Positions 7,938 to 17,055 of a stretch of 64,000 nucleotides of DNA are shown here, one piece after another. Where the stretch lies: positions 248,001 through 312,000 of the forward strand of contig JADJLZ010000006.1 in the NCBI GenBank assembly GCA_016709875.1, read 5' to 3'. The translations under genes and the position numbers were made by a program. The stretch is from Planctomycetota bacterium (lineage in GTDB: Bacteria > Planctomycetota > UBA1135 > GCA-002686595). The notes beneath the pieces were generated by a model, which worked only from the letters and a program-made list of their open reading frames with translations, was not told where the DNA came from and ran no database searches. Position 1 is the stretch's first letter. Each line of letters starts with the position of its first letter.

Positions 7938-9406
7938 CGACCACGCGCATTCCGGGCGCCGAGGTACGCCGACTCTTCGAGGAGGTCGTCGAGCTCGACG
8001 CGCGCGGACGCCGCGAGGTGCTCATCCACGCTCAGCCGGAGCACGCGCGCGAGGTCGAGCAACTGCTCGCTGCAGCCGAATCGGCCCCTGCGTTCCTCGA
8101 AGATCCCGCGAGCGCGAGCGAGCTCACGGGCCAGCGTATCGGGCCGTGGATCCTCGAGCAGCGCCTGTCGCTCGGCGGCACGGGGGAGGTCTACCAGGCG
8201 CGCCGCGCGGACGGGGAACCCGGCTGGCGCGTGGCACTCAAACTGCTGCGCCTGCGCGGAGACGAGCGCGAGTTGCGCCGGCGCTTCGAGGCGGAGCGCC
8301 GCTCACTCGCGGTCTTGGCGCACCCCTACATCGTCCCGCTCGTCGACGCCGGCTGGCTGGAGGATGGCCGGGCCTATCTCGCCACGCGGCTCGTGGATGG
8401 CCAGCCTCTCGACCGCCACTGCGCGAGCCTGGACCTGGAGGCCCGACTCGCGCTCTTCCTGCGTGTGTGCGCCGCCGTGCAGCACGCGCACCAGTGGCTG
8501 ATCGCGCACTGCGATCTCAAGCCCGCCAACATCCTCGTGACAGCCGAGGGGCTGCCGCAGTTGCTCGATTTCGGCATCGCACGTCTGTTCGCGGCGGAGG
8601 GCGAGGCGGCCGAGCGTGCGCTCACGCCCGGGTACGCGAGCCCTGAACAATTCGCGGGCGCGACGCTCGCGGCCGCGAGCGACGTCTACAGCCTGGGTGC
8701 CGTGCTGCACGAACTCGTGTGCGGTGCGCCGCCCGAGCGCGGGACCGGCGGAGCGCGCCGCGCACCGAGCAGCATGCCAGGTCTCGCGCGGGGAATCGCA
8801 CGCAGGCTCCAGGGCGACTTCGACGCGGTCGTCGCGAAGGCTCTCGCGCCCGAGCCCGGGCAGCGTTACGCCAGCGTCGCGGAGTTGGCCGCGGATCTCG
8901 AGTGCTTTCTCGAGCGCCGGCCCGTGCGGGCCCGTCCGCCGACGATGTTGCGCCGCGCGCGCCTGTACCTGCGGCGCCATGCTGCGCTCAGCACGGCGCT
9001 GGGCGTGGGCCTCGCCGCACTCTGCCTGGGGCTCTTCTCCCTGCGGCGCGACCTCGAGCACACCCGCGCGGAAGCGAGCGCCGGCTGGCGCGCGCACGCA
9101 CAAGCAGCGCTCGCGGCGCGCATGCTGGAAGATCTTGCGCGCGGTGCCGGTCCGGGTCTCGAGCAGGCGCTCGACCAGGCCAGCGCGCGCCTCGAGCGCG
9201 AGCCCGAACTCCCGCCGGAGGCCGAGGGGCGACTGCGAATCGCACTGGGAGCCCTCTACCTGGATGCGGGGCGGCCATCCCAGGCGCGCGAACACCTGCT
9301 GCGCGCGCGCGAGCTCGCGAGTCGCACGCGCGGCTTCGGGAGCACGGATCTGGAGCGGCTCGAGCGATTGCTCGCACAGTCGAGCGACAGCGGCGGACGG
9401 CGCTAG
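7934..9406 (+). CDS. Membrane-anchored Ser/Thr protein kinase (PknB-like)
   Basis: A 490-residue Hanks-type kinase. Motifs: glycine loop LGGTGEVY at 80-87, ATP-binding Lys103 in VALKLL, catalytic loop HCDLKPANI with Asp194 (HRD has become HCD, common in this planctomycete group), DFG at 212-214, and APE-like SPEQF. A single transmembrane helix follows near 355-375 (LSTALGVGLAALCLGLFSL). The extracytoplasmic tail is Ala/Arg-rich and TPR-like (RLRIALGALYLDAGRPSQAREHLLRARELA). It is translationally coupled to the sigma factor, which is its most likely partner. Confidence 0.9.
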   Translation: MTTTRIPGAEVRRLFEEVVELDARGRREVLIHAQPEHAREVEQLLAAAESAPAFLEDPASASELTGQRIGPWILEQRLSLGGTGEVYQARRADGEPGWRVALKLLRLRGDERELRRRFEAERRSLAVLAHPYIVPLVDAGWLEDGRAYLATRLVDGQPLDRHCASLDLEARLALFLRVCAAVQHAHQWLIAHCDLKPANILVTAEGLPQLLDFGIARLFAAEGEAAERALTPGYASPEQFAGATLAAASDVYSLGAVLHELVCGAPPERGTGGARRAPSSMPGLARGIARRLQGDFDAVVAKALAPEPGQRYASVAELAADLECFLERRPVRARPPTMLRRARLYLRRHAALSTALGVGLAALCLGLFSLRRDLEHTRAEASAGWRAHAQAALAARMLEDLARGAGPGLEQALDQASARLEREPELPPEAEGRLRIALGALYLDAGRPSQAREHLLRARELASRTRGFGSTDLERLERLLAQSSDSGGRR

Positions 9407-9624
9407 GTGTGCAGCTCATGCGCGCCGGGCCGCGGCGACGTTTACAGCCCCGAAGGTCGAGCTCGAGATCGACATCAGGCGCGGACTCGAGGCTCATGCC
9501 GATGGTCGTACCGAGTATCGGGTACAGCGCCGCGCGTCCACCTTCGCCGACCGCGGTGTTGCCGCGCTTGCGGCTGGGAAGACTGGCTGTCTTGCCCCGC
9601 GCTCACTGCCGCCTTAGAGACCAC

Positions 9625-10521
9625 ATGGCTCCCTACAAGAACATCGTCTGCGGCACCGACCTCAGCGACCCGTCCGACGTGGCGCTGCGACAGGCCTTCG
9701 CGCTCGCGGAGGCGTTCGGTGCTCGGCTGGCGATCGTCCACGTCGCTACGGTTCACTACGGCGTCGGTGGCGGCGGAGCTCCGATTCCGCCGCTCTCGCC
9801 GCTGATGGACCCCGAGGCGTTCCGAAAAGATGCGGACGCACAACTCCAGCGCCAGGTGGAACGCGTGCAGACGGGATTCCAGGCCGACCTCGAGGTGTGC
9901 ATCGACAGCAACTCCGAGTCGGCGGCCATCGTTCGGTTCGCCGAGTCACGCGAGGCGGATCTGGTCGTCGTCGGATCCAAGGGCGCGACCGGACTGCGAC
10001 GCATGCTTCTCGGCTCGGTGGCGGAGAGCGTGGTTCGACATGCGCCCTGCTCCGTCCTCGTGGCCAGGCCCTCGCCCTCGAGCTCGCAGGTGCTCGCCGC
10101 GACGGACCTCTCCAAGTCTTCGCTGCCGGCGCTCTCGGCGGCGCACGCGGCGGCCCTGCGCAGGAACGCCAGGCTGACCGTGCTGCACTGCATGGATTTC
10201 CCGCCGACCATGATGGCCATCGGTTTCGCTCCCATGCTGCCGGCCGATCCCGAGGATCCGAATTCCCGCGTCGCGCAGATGAAGCAGGCGGATCTGCAGG
10301 TCCGCAGCACCCTCGCCGGTCTGGGCGTGACCGCCGAGGTCCTGGTCGAGCCGGGGCGGGCCCGCGGGGTCATCCCGGACGCCGCCGAGCAACTGTCCGC
10401 CGAGTTGGTGGTGGTGGGCACGCACGGCAGAACCGGTCTCACGCGCATGCTCCTGGGCAGCGTGGCCGAGTCGGTCGTGCGCCATGCGCCCTGCTCGGTG
10501 CTCGTCGTGCGCGCGCACTGA
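9625..10521 (+). CDS. Tandem-domain universal stress protein (UspA family)
   Basis: A 298-residue cytoplasmic protein made of two UspA domains. Each ends in an almost identical ATP-binding and dimer segment: GSKGATGLRRMLLGSVAES in the first and GTHGRTGLTRMLLGSVAES in the second, both followed by VVRHAPCSVLV. These G-2x-G-9x-G-S/T motifs indicate ATP-binding Usp members. The near identity of the two ends suggests recent internal duplication or gene conversion. The gene stands alone; the 218 bases upstream (9407-9624) carry no gene I can recognise. Confidence 0.92.
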   Translation: MAPYKNIVCGTDLSDPSDVALRQAFALAEAFGARLAIVHVATVHYGVGGGGAPIPPLSPLMDPEAFRKDADAQLQRQVERVQTGFQADLEVCIDSNSESAAIVRFAESREADLVVVGSKGATGLRRMLLGSVAESVVRHAPCSVLVARPSPSSSQVLAATDLSKSSLPALSAAHAAALRRNARLTVLHCMDFPPTMMAIGFAPMLPADPEDPNSRVAQMKQADLQVRSTLAGLGVTAEVLVEPGRARGVIPDAAEQLSAELVVVGTHGRTGLTRMLLGSVAESVVRHAPCSVLVVRAH

Positions 10522-10625
10522 GCGAGCTGCGGTGGCGGGCTGGATCCCGCTCACGTATGTCCAGTGCCCGGCCATGCGCGCCTAGTGGGCCTGCATCCCC
10601 ACAACTTCTTCCCAGGACGCTTCCC

Positions 10626-11603
10626 ATGCCCACCCCGGTCCGCAGCCGGGTCTACCGCGGAATCCTCGAGACGCTTCCCGCGCCTCTTTCCGCGAGACTC
10701 CTGCAGTGGCGCCTTCCGCGCCAGGTCTACATCGAGCCGACGAACCACTGCAATCTGCAGTGTCCGCTGTGCTTCCAGCCCGACCACCTGCGCCCGCGCG
10801 GGCGCATGACGCTCGAGCAGTTCCGCGCTCTCGCGCAGGAGCTCAGCGGCTTCGCGCGCGGCCTGGTGATGCATGTGCTGGGCGAGAGCACGCTGCACCC
10901 CGATCTGTACTCGATGATCGCCTGTGCGGAGAACCTGGGCTTGCGCTGCATGCTCTCCACGAACGGCACGCTGCTCGAGCGCCAAGTCGATGCGATCCTC
11001 GAGTCGCGCCTCTCGGTCCTGCGCGTGACCATCGAGGGCAGCGACGCCGCGACGCACGAGCGCTACCGCGTCGGGAGCGACTTCGAGTCCGTGCGGCGCG
11101 GGTTCGAGCGCTTGTGCGCCGAACGCCGGCGCCGCGGCCTCGAGCGGCCCTGGTTGGTGGTGCAGACCCTGGCGCTGGGCTTCAACACCGAGCAGCGCGG
11201 CGAGATCCGCGCTTGGGCGCTCGCGGCCGGCGCCGACCAGCACCTGGTTCGCGACGTGCACCTGGGGCTGGGCTTCGCGAAGCGGCCCGAGGCCGAGCTC
11301 GCGCGCGAGTTCCTGGACGAGGAGCTCCTGCGTACCGACCCTGAGCTCTCGGGTGTGGACCCGTGCAAGGTCGATCGCATCTGCTCGGAACTCTACCGCG
11401 CCACGATCTTGTGGAACGGAGACGTCGTGCCCTGCGCTCGCGGCGCGTGGAACGGGACTGGCGCCTTCGGCAATGCGCTGCGCGACGGCGGATTCAAGCG
11501 TGTGTGGCGTTCGCGCGCGCACCTGGAGTATCTGGTGCGCCACGCGACGCACGGGCCCGCGGGCTGCGGGACGCTCCGGACGGAGCGCGCCGTGGCTCCG
11601 TGA
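10626..11603 (+). CDS. Radical SAM protein with SPASM-like C-terminus
   Basis: A 325-residue radical SAM enzyme. The [4Fe-4S] motif CxxxCxxC is at Cys42, Cys46 and Cys49 (HCNLQCPLC), preceded by VYIEPTN as in the MoaA/SPASM group. Later cysteines (DPCKVDRIC, VVPCARG, AGCGTL) could bind an auxiliary cluster. Substrate unknown; no peptide substrate gene is adjacent. An internally deleted fragment of a sister copy lies at 16747-16890. The gene converges on the DUF1801 gene with 12 bp between the stops. Confidence 0.85.
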   Translation: MPTPVRSRVYRGILETLPAPLSARLLQWRLPRQVYIEPTNHCNLQCPLCFQPDHLRPRGRMTLEQFRALAQELSGFARGLVMHVLGESTLHPDLYSMIACAENLGLRCMLSTNGTLLERQVDAILESRLSVLRVTIEGSDAATHERYRVGSDFESVRRGFERLCAERRRRGLERPWLVVQTLALGFNTEQRGEIRAWALAAGADQHLVRDVHLGLGFAKRPEAELAREFLDEELLRTDPELSGVDPCKVDRICSELYRATILWNGDVVPCARGAWNGTGAFGNALRDGGFKRVWRSRAHLEYLVRHATHGPAGCGTLRTERAVAP

Positions 11604-11615
11604 TGGGGGGGCCTG

Positions 11616-12146
11616 TCAGCGCCGGGCCTTCGTCTTTCGACCCTTGGCTGAGGGTCGCGTCGCCTTCGCCGCGCGGCGTGCGCGCTGCTTCTGTTCTTCG
11701 GCCTTGATGATCACAGCGCCCGTTGCGCTCGCATCCAGACGCAGCTTCGCGAGCTTCACCGCCGCGGCCATCAGCGCTTCGATCTCCGCGCGCTCGAACT
11801 CCGCCACCGAATGCAGCACGACATGACGCACCGTCTTGCCGCTGCCCTCCAGCAGCTTCTTCGGGTCCGACTTCGAAAGCTGGGCACCCTGCCCGAAGAA
11901 GAGCTTCGCCTCGCGGGGGTACAACGCGAGTCCGCACACTCCATCGATGCCGCCCTCGGTCGGGGAATACGAGATCACGAGCGAGCCCTGGTTCTCGTAC
12001 ACGTACACGATCTCGGACAGGCCGGGCAGCCGGGCTCGCAGCTTCGCGCGCAACGCTTTCCCAAGCTTGGCGATCGCCGGTTCGTACTTCGCGAAGAAGC
12101 TCGCAAGCTGCTTCTCGGGGTTCGTCACGCTTTGGACTTCGGACAT
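11616..12146 (-). CDS. DUF1801 (YdhG-like) domain protein
   Basis: A 176-residue cytoplasmic protein with the DUF1801 fold: ASFFAKYEPAIAKLGKALRAKLRARLPG, IVYVYENQGSLVISYSPTE, LALYPREAKLFFGQGAQL and KTVRHVVLHSVAEF. The tail is Lys/Arg-rich, so nucleic acid binding is possible. The ATG at 12146 was chosen because a TACAGT box lies 7 nt upstream; the open frame continues further but covers the promoter. A decayed second copy lies at 15650-15890. Function of the family is not established. Confidence 0.75.
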   Translation of the reverse strand: MSEVQSVTNPEKQLASFFAKYEPAIAKLGKALRAKLRARLPGLSEIVYVYENQGSLVISYSPTEGGIDGVCGLALYPREAKLFFGQGAQLSKSDPKKLLEGSGKTVRHVVLHSVAEFERAEIEALMAAAVKLAKLRLDASATGAVIIKAEEQKQRARRAAKATRPSAKGRKTKARR

Positions 12147-12303
12147 GCTCCGGACTGTATTTGCCGAAGGTGAGCTTGTCCATGCAGCGCGCATGCGGCG
12201 CCCCCCCCGGGATGGGCTCCCGAGCGTTGGCTGCCGCGCTGAGATCTCGCGGGACCCCCTGGACGTGGTCGGTTTGTACTTTACCATGTGGTTTAGGACT
12301 CCG

Positions 12304-12657
12304 ATGCCCGCCGACCGCCTCAGCTCCACGCTCGCAGCCCTCGCCGACCCGACGCGGCGCGCGATCGTCGCGCGCCTTGCGCGCGGGGACTCCTCGCTGA
12401 CCGAGCTCGCCGCGCCCTTCGACATGACGCTCCCGGCCGTGTCCAAGCACCTCCGCGTGCTCGAGCGCGCCGGCCTGATCACGCGCAGGCGCGAAGCGCA
12501 GCGCAAACCGTGCCACCTCGAAGCCGCGCGGCTCAAAGAAGTCCGCGACTGGGTCGAGGACTACCGCCGCTTCTGGGAGCAGAGCCTCGACCGGCTCGAC
12601 GCGTACCTCCAGGAGCTCCAAGCCAAGGAGAAAAAGCATGTCCGCCGCAAGAAGTGA
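12304..12657 (+). CDS. ArsR-family transcriptional regulator
   Basis: A 117-residue winged-helix repressor (LSSTLAALADPTRRAIVARLARGDSSLTELAAPFDMTLPAVSKHLRVLERAGLI). It has no metal-binding cysteines in the recognition region, so it belongs to the group paired with SRPBCC proteins rather than to metal sensors. Start at 12304 (AGGA 5 nt upstream) or at 12286. Its end overlaps the SRPBCC gene by 20 bp, forming an operon that may extend to tag. The AT-richer stretch at 12275-12297 between this gene and DUF1801 is the likely promoter/operator zone. Confidence 0.88.
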   Translation: MPADRLSSTLAALADPTRRAIVARLARGDSSLTELAAPFDMTLPAVSKHLRVLERAGLITRRREAQRKPCHLEAARLKEVRDWVEDYRRFWEQSLDRLDAYLQELQAKEKKHVRRKK

Positions 12658-13591
12658 GGGCTCGAGCGACCCCCGGGAGATCGTGACCACGCGCTATTTC
12701 GACGCGCCGCGCGAGCTCGTCTTCGGTGTGTTCACCGACGGGCAGCAGGCCTCGAACTGGTGGGGGCCGCGCGGCTTCACGACCACGACGCACGCGCAGG
12801 AGCTGCGCGTCGGCGGCGAGTGGCGCTTCACGATGCACGGGCCGGACGGCAAGGACTGGCCCAACCTGATCTCCTACCGCGAGCTCGCGCACCCGGAGCG
12901 TCTCGCGTACTCGCACGGCGACTTCGAGAAGGTGCACTTCGAGGTCACGGTGAGCTTCGAGACGGAGGGCCAGGGCACGCGCCTCACGATGCGCACGCTC
13001 TTCCCGAGCGTGGAGGCCTGCGAGGCGGTCAAGAAGTTCGGTGCGGTCGAGGGCGGACACCAGACGCTCGATCGCCTGACCGAGGAGCTCGCCCGCGCCG
13101 CGAAGAAGGGCGCCTTCGTGATCGCGCGCACGCTCGCGGCGCCGCGCGAGCTCGTCTTCCGCTGCTGGACGCAGGCCGAGCACCTCGCGCATTGGTGGGG
13201 GCCGAAGGGCATGGAGCTCTCCGTCCTGAAGCTCGAACTGCGCCCGGGCGGGACCTTCCACTACGCGATGAAGGCGCCCGGCGGCTTCGAGATGTTCGGC
13301 AAGTTCGTCTACCGCGAGATCCGGGCCCCCGAACGCCTCGAGTACATCGTCTCCTTCGCCGACGCGCAGGGCGGGATGGTGCGGCACCCGATGGCGGCCG
13401 GCTGGCCGCTCGAGATGCTCAACACGGTCACCTTCCGCGAGATCGCGGGGCGCACGACGCTGCTGCTCGTGTGCGAGCCGTACCAGGCCTCGACCGAGGA
13501 GTGCCGCACCTTCGAGGCGAACTTCGAGAGCATGGAGAAGGGCTTTGGCGGGACCTTCGAGCAGCTGCTCGCCTACCTCGCGAAGCTCTGA
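12638..13591 (+). CDS. Tandem SRPBCC (AHSA1-like) protein
   Basis: A 317-residue protein with two Aha1/SRPBCC domains in tandem. Each starts with the family hallmark: APRELVFGVFTDGQQASNWWGPRGF (about residues 20-45) and APRELVFRCWTQAEHLAHWWGPKGM (about 167-192). Single-domain relatives are common; the fusion of two is less usual. The fold forms a hydrophobic pocket for small ligands, but the ligand is unknown. It overlaps the ArsR gene upstream and is one base from tag downstream, so the three are probably co-transcribed and the regulator may respond to the same ligand. Confidence 0.85.
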   Translation: MSAARSEGSSDPREIVTTRYFDAPRELVFGVFTDGQQASNWWGPRGFTTTTHAQELRVGGEWRFTMHGPDGKDWPNLISYRELAHPERLAYSHGDFEKVHFEVTVSFETEGQGTRLTMRTLFPSVEACEAVKKFGAVEGGHQTLDRLTEELARAAKKGAFVIARTLAAPRELVFRCWTQAEHLAHWWGPKGMELSVLKLELRPGGTFHYAMKAPGGFEMFGKFVYREIRAPERLEYIVSFADAQGGMVRHPMAAGWPLEMLNTVTFREIAGRTTLLLVCEPYQASTEECRTFEANFESMEKGFGGTFEQLLAYLAKL

Positions 13592-13592
13592 G

Positions 13593-14222
13593 ATGGCCCG
13601 GCCCGACGAAAAACTCGTGCGCGGGGACGACGGTCTCCCGCGCTGCCACTGGTGCGCGAGCGACGAGCTCTACCGCGCCTACCACGATGAGGAGTGGGGC
13701 TTCCCGCAGCGCGACGACGTGCGCCTGTTCGAGAAGATCTGCCTCGAGGGTTTCCAGTCGGGACTCTCGTGGCTGACGATCCTCAAGAAGCGCGAGAACT
13801 TCCGCCGCGCCTTCGCGGGCTTCGAGTTCGCGAAGGTCGCGCGCTTCACGCCGAAGAAGGTCGAGCTGCTGCTGCAGGACGCCGGCATCGTGCGCCACCG
13901 CGGCAAGATCCAGTCGACGATCCACAATGCGCAGCGCGCACTCGATCTCGTCGAGGAGAAGGGCTCGCTCGCGGCGCATTTCTGGAGCTTCGAGCCCGCG
14001 CCGGAGGAACGGCCGCGGCGCGTCACGTGGGAGGCGTTGGTTGCGATGCCGCAGACGCCCGCCTCGAAGGCGCTCTCGAAGGACCTGAAGCGGCGCGGCT
14101 GGACCTACGTCGGGCCGACGACGATGTACGCGTTCATGCAGGCGATGGGCCTGGTCAACGACCACCTCGAGGGCTGCGAGTTCCGCGCGCAGGCTCAGGC
14201 GCTGCGCGCGCGCCGACGCTAG
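13593..14222 (+). CDS. tag: DNA-3-methyladenine glycosylase I
   Basis: A 209-residue base-excision enzyme removing 3-methyladenine from alkylated DNA. Family signatures: CHWCASDELYRAYHDEEWG near residues 18-35, LFEKICLEGFQSGLSWLTILKKRENFRRAF, and VGPTTMYAFMQAMGLVNDHLEGC. The zinc ligands of E. coli Tag (two Cys, two His) are matched by Cys18, His31 and the NDHLEGC His/Cys. The ATG at 13593 lies one base after the SRPBCC stop, suggesting operon expression. Confidence 0.95.
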   Translation: MARPDEKLVRGDDGLPRCHWCASDELYRAYHDEEWGFPQRDDVRLFEKICLEGFQSGLSWLTILKKRENFRRAFAGFEFAKVARFTPKKVELLLQDAGIVRHRGKIQSTIHNAQRALDLVEEKGSLAAHFWSFEPAPEERPRRVTWEALVAMPQTPASKALSKDLKRRGWTYVGPTTMYAFMQAMGLVNDHLEGCEFRAQAQALRARRR

Positions 14223-14334
14223 GCTGGCCCCGAAGTCGCCCCAGCCTGGTTGACCGCGGCGTGCCCGCCGGAGATCCTTTGCACCCGCCGCCGGATCGCT
14301 TTTCGTTGGCCCCGCACCCGCGCTCCCGACCCGC

Positions 14335-15615
14335 ATGAACCGCGCCTCCTTCCTGTCCGACGACTGCCCGCCGATGGGCATCTACGAGACGCTCTACGCC
14401 TTTCGCGAGGGCTTCGGCCAATTCATGGGCGCGCCCGGGACACATCCCTGGTCGCAGGGTTTTCCGCTGACGACACAACTCGACGGCGGGCCAGAGCTGC
14501 CGAGCAGCGTCGGCGTGACGTGGGAGGATCGCTTCTACCCGAAAGCGTGGGGGCATCCGCGGCTGCGCGAGGCGATCTGCGAGCACTACAACGGCTTCTA
14601 CGGCTCGCGCCTCGCGCCGGAGAACGTCATGGTCTTCGCCGGCGGGCGTCCCGGCATCTACGCGGTGCTCGCGTTCCTGAAGGGTCACGTCGAGGTGCGC
14701 ATCGGAAACGTCGAATGGCCGGCCTACCTCGACATCCTGACGCAGACGCAGACGAGCTGGAAGGTCGTGCCCTTCACGCCTGAAAACGGTTTCCATCCGC
14801 CGAATGCCGCCTACTTCGACCGCTCGGGTCTGAACGCGAAGACGCACCTCTTGGCGATCCTCTCCAACCCGGGCAACCCGACGGGCCACACGCGCGCGGG
14901 CGCCGAGCTCGCGGAGCTGATCGCGCTCTCCGAGCAGGAGAAGAACGGCATCCTGCTCGACGAGGCCTACGAGATGTTCCACGCGTCGAAGGGCGTCAGC
15001 GGCATCCGCTACGTGAAGGACATCGACCAGAGCAACGTGTTCCTCGCCGGCGCGTGCACCAAGGGGCTGCAATGCCCGGGCATCCGCATCGGCTGGATCA
15101 TCGCCAGCAGGAAGAACATCGAGACGCTGGCGAACTTCTCGAGCTTCGGCATGGGCGGCGTGAGCCACCCCGCGCAACTGTACGCGGCCGAATTGCTCGA
15201 GCCCGGGCGCGTCGCTCGCGCGCGGGACGCCGTGGCGCGGCACTACGGCATGCAGCGTGAGCGCTACGGCAAGGCCTTCGCCTCGATGGGGTTGAAGGTC
15301 CACACCGGCGACGGCGGTTTCTACCACTGGCTCGAGCTGCCCGAGGGCCTCGAGGCCGGCGAGCTCAACCGGCGTCTTTTCCGGCACGGCGCGGCGATCC
15401 TGAAGGGCTTCGACTGCGACATGGCGAGGCCGCACGACAAGGAACCGGGCTACCGCTCGCCCTACGCGTCGTTCTTCCGCTTCTCGTTCGGTCCGCTGCC
15501 GCCGGAGAGCTTCGATTCCGACGTCGCGCTCCTGCGGCGGGTGCTCGACGAGTACCGCGCGGATTTCGCGAAGTCGGGTGTGGCCCGCGCGGGACGCGCT
15601 CCCGCGGCGCGCTAG
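14335..15615 (+). CDS. PLP-dependent aminotransferase class I/II
   Basis: A 426-residue fold-type I aminotransferase. Seen are SNPGNPTGHTRAGAEL (substrate/PLP region), LLDEAYEMF (Asp contacting the pyridine nitrogen) and the Schiff-base lysine in ACTKGLQCPGIRIGW. The C-terminal RFSFGP supplies the carboxylate-binding Arg. The donor and acceptor cannot be told from the sequence. Monocistronic; no ribosome binding site is obvious. Confidence 0.85.
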   Translation: MNRASFLSDDCPPMGIYETLYAFREGFGQFMGAPGTHPWSQGFPLTTQLDGGPELPSSVGVTWEDRFYPKAWGHPRLREAICEHYNGFYGSRLAPENVMVFAGGRPGIYAVLAFLKGHVEVRIGNVEWPAYLDILTQTQTSWKVVPFTPENGFHPPNAAYFDRSGLNAKTHLLAILSNPGNPTGHTRAGAELAELIALSEQEKNGILLDEAYEMFHASKGVSGIRYVKDIDQSNVFLAGACTKGLQCPGIRIGWIIASRKNIETLANFSSFGMGGVSHPAQLYAAELLEPGRVARARDAVARHYGMQRERYGKAFASMGLKVHTGDGGFYHWLELPEGLEAGELNRRLFRHGAAILKGFDCDMARPHDKEPGYRSPYASFFRFSFGPLPPESFDSDVALLRRVLDEYRADFAKSGVARAGRAPAAR

Positions 15616-15649
15616 GCCCTGCCCGAGGCACGGCCGCGCCGCTTGCGGG

Positions 15650-15890
15650 TACAACGCGAGGCCTCAGACCCCGTCGATCCCGCCCTCGGTGCGCGAGTAC
15701 GCGATCGAGTCGTGGTTCTCGTACACGTACACGATCTCGGACAGGCCCGGCAGCCGCGGCGCGCGGCTTCGCACGCAGCGCTCTCCCGAGCTTGGCCATC
15801 GCCGATTGGTACTTTGCGAAACGGCACGCCAGCTGCGTCTGGGGGTCCGGCGCGCGCTCCTTGTCGGGAAGGCTCCGGACTGCATTTCCC
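15650..15890 (-). pseudogene. Decayed copy of the DUF1801 gene
   Basis: This stretch resembles 11920-12180, the N-terminal half of the intact DUF1801 gene: the part coding for PGLSEIVYVYEN is almost unchanged, as are the promoter-proximal bases. Indels have broken the frame and the start codon is lost. It fills most of the 357-bp gap before the secreted protein at 15973, and marks an old local duplication. Confidence 0.7.
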
Positions 15891-15972
15891 GGCCGGCCCC
15901 TGTCCAGGCGCCCCGCAGCCTTGCGCGGATCCCTCGCGCAGTTACGATCGCCTGCCCCTCGGAGAATTCAGC

Positions 15973-16743
15973 ATGCGCCTCATCCGTTTCTTCGCCACCT
16001 CACTCCTGGCCACCCTCCTCGCCAGCGCCGCCTCCGCACAGACCTTCAGCGGCTGCGGAACGCTCGTCCAGGGTGTGGGCTGCGTGCTCTTTCAGCCCGA
16101 CACGGGGGGGCAGTACCTGCTTTCGACGAACGGCGGATTTGGAGTCGGTGCGCACGTGTACGTCACGGGCGTCCTCGACCCGAGCTGCTTCACGATCTGC
16201 CAGCAGGGCAACGGTTGCATCGACCAGAACACGATCCAACCCTGCGCGCCCGGCACGGCCTTCTGCATCCCGCCCGTCTCGGCGATGGCCTGCCCGTGCA
16301 GCAACAACGGCGCGAACGGCGCCGGCTGCGCGAACAGCCAAACGGGGAGCGTGGGCGCGCTGCTCACTTCGAGCGGCGCGACCGCGCCCGACTCGGTCGT
16401 GCTCACGGCGCAGGGCCTGCTGCCGACGGCGTTGTGCGTGTTCCTGCAGGGCGACGCGCAGATCTCCGGCGGAGTGGTCTTCGGCGACGGCGTGCGCTGC
16501 ACCGGCGGCCAGCTCCTGCGCCTGGCCGTCAAGACTGCCAGCGGCGGGAGCGCCTCGTATCCGAACTTCGCGGGCGGCGACCCTTCGATCACGGCGCGCT
16601 GCGCGGCGTTGGGCGCGCCGATCCCCGTCCATTCGGACCGCTACTACCAGACCTATTATCGCGATCCCTCGCCGAGCTTCTGCTCCGCGCCGCAGGGCAG
16701 CACCTTCAACATCTCCAACGGCCAGCTCGTTCACTGGCCCTGA
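15973..16743 (+). CDS. Secreted Cys-rich protein, planctomycete-type
   Basis: A 256-residue exported protein of unknown function. It has a clear signal peptide (MRLIRFFATSLLATLLASAASAQ, cleavage after ASA) and a C-terminal region starting with ACPCSNNGANGAGCANSQ, then a beta-rich segment (GALLTSSGATAPDSVVLTAQGL, FGDGVRCTGGQLLRL, YYQTYYRDPSPSFC). I recognise this pattern from multi-copy secreted proteins of planctomycetes; the cysteines probably form disulfides. GGAG lies shortly before the ATG and a TACGAT box about 24 nt upstream. Confidence 0.7.
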   Translation: MRLIRFFATSLLATLLASAASAQTFSGCGTLVQGVGCVLFQPDTGGQYLLSTNGGFGVGAHVYVTGVLDPSCFTICQQGNGCIDQNTIQPCAPGTAFCIPPVSAMACPCSNNGANGAGCANSQTGSVGALLTSSGATAPDSVVLTAQGLLPTALCVFLQGDAQISGGVVFGDGVRCTGGQLLRLAVKTASGGSASYPNFAGGDPSITARCAALGAPIPVHSDRYYQTYYRDPSPSFCSAPQGSTFNISNGQLVHWP

Positions 16744-16746
16744 GCG

Positions 16747-16890
16747 CGCGGCGCGGCTTCGAGCGCTTGGGCACCGAAAGGCGGCGGCGCGGGCTCGCGC
16801 GGCCCTGGCTGGCCGTGCAGACGTTGGCGCTGGGCTTCAACGCCGAGCAGCGCGACGAGATCCGCGCGACGCACGGTCCCGCGGACTGCG
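16747..16890 (+). pseudogene. Internally deleted fragment of a radical SAM gene
   Basis: About 120 bases match 11095-11210 of the intact radical SAM gene (RRGFERL, ERRRRGL, RPWLAVQTLALGFN, EQRDEIRA), then jump directly to a piece like 11547-11570 (THGPADC). The middle of the gene, including the SPASM cysteines, is missing, and no start codon or radical SAM motif remains. With the DUF1801 fragment it flanks the secreted gene at 15973. The rest of the gap to 17056 holds a TAGACT box at 17022-17027 for the next gene and nothing else I recognise. Confidence 0.7.
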
Positions 16891-17055
16891 TTACTCCGGC
16901 GGTCGGACTCCCCGGCTGCGTTGCGCGCGACGGAGCTCTGGAAGGCAATTCGAACCGATCGGATCCAGAACTGTCCGCACCCTGGACGGCACTCGGCCGC
17001 GCTCGGCCGGCGACTCCACGCTAGACTCCGCATCCCTACTTCCAGGAGGATTGGC

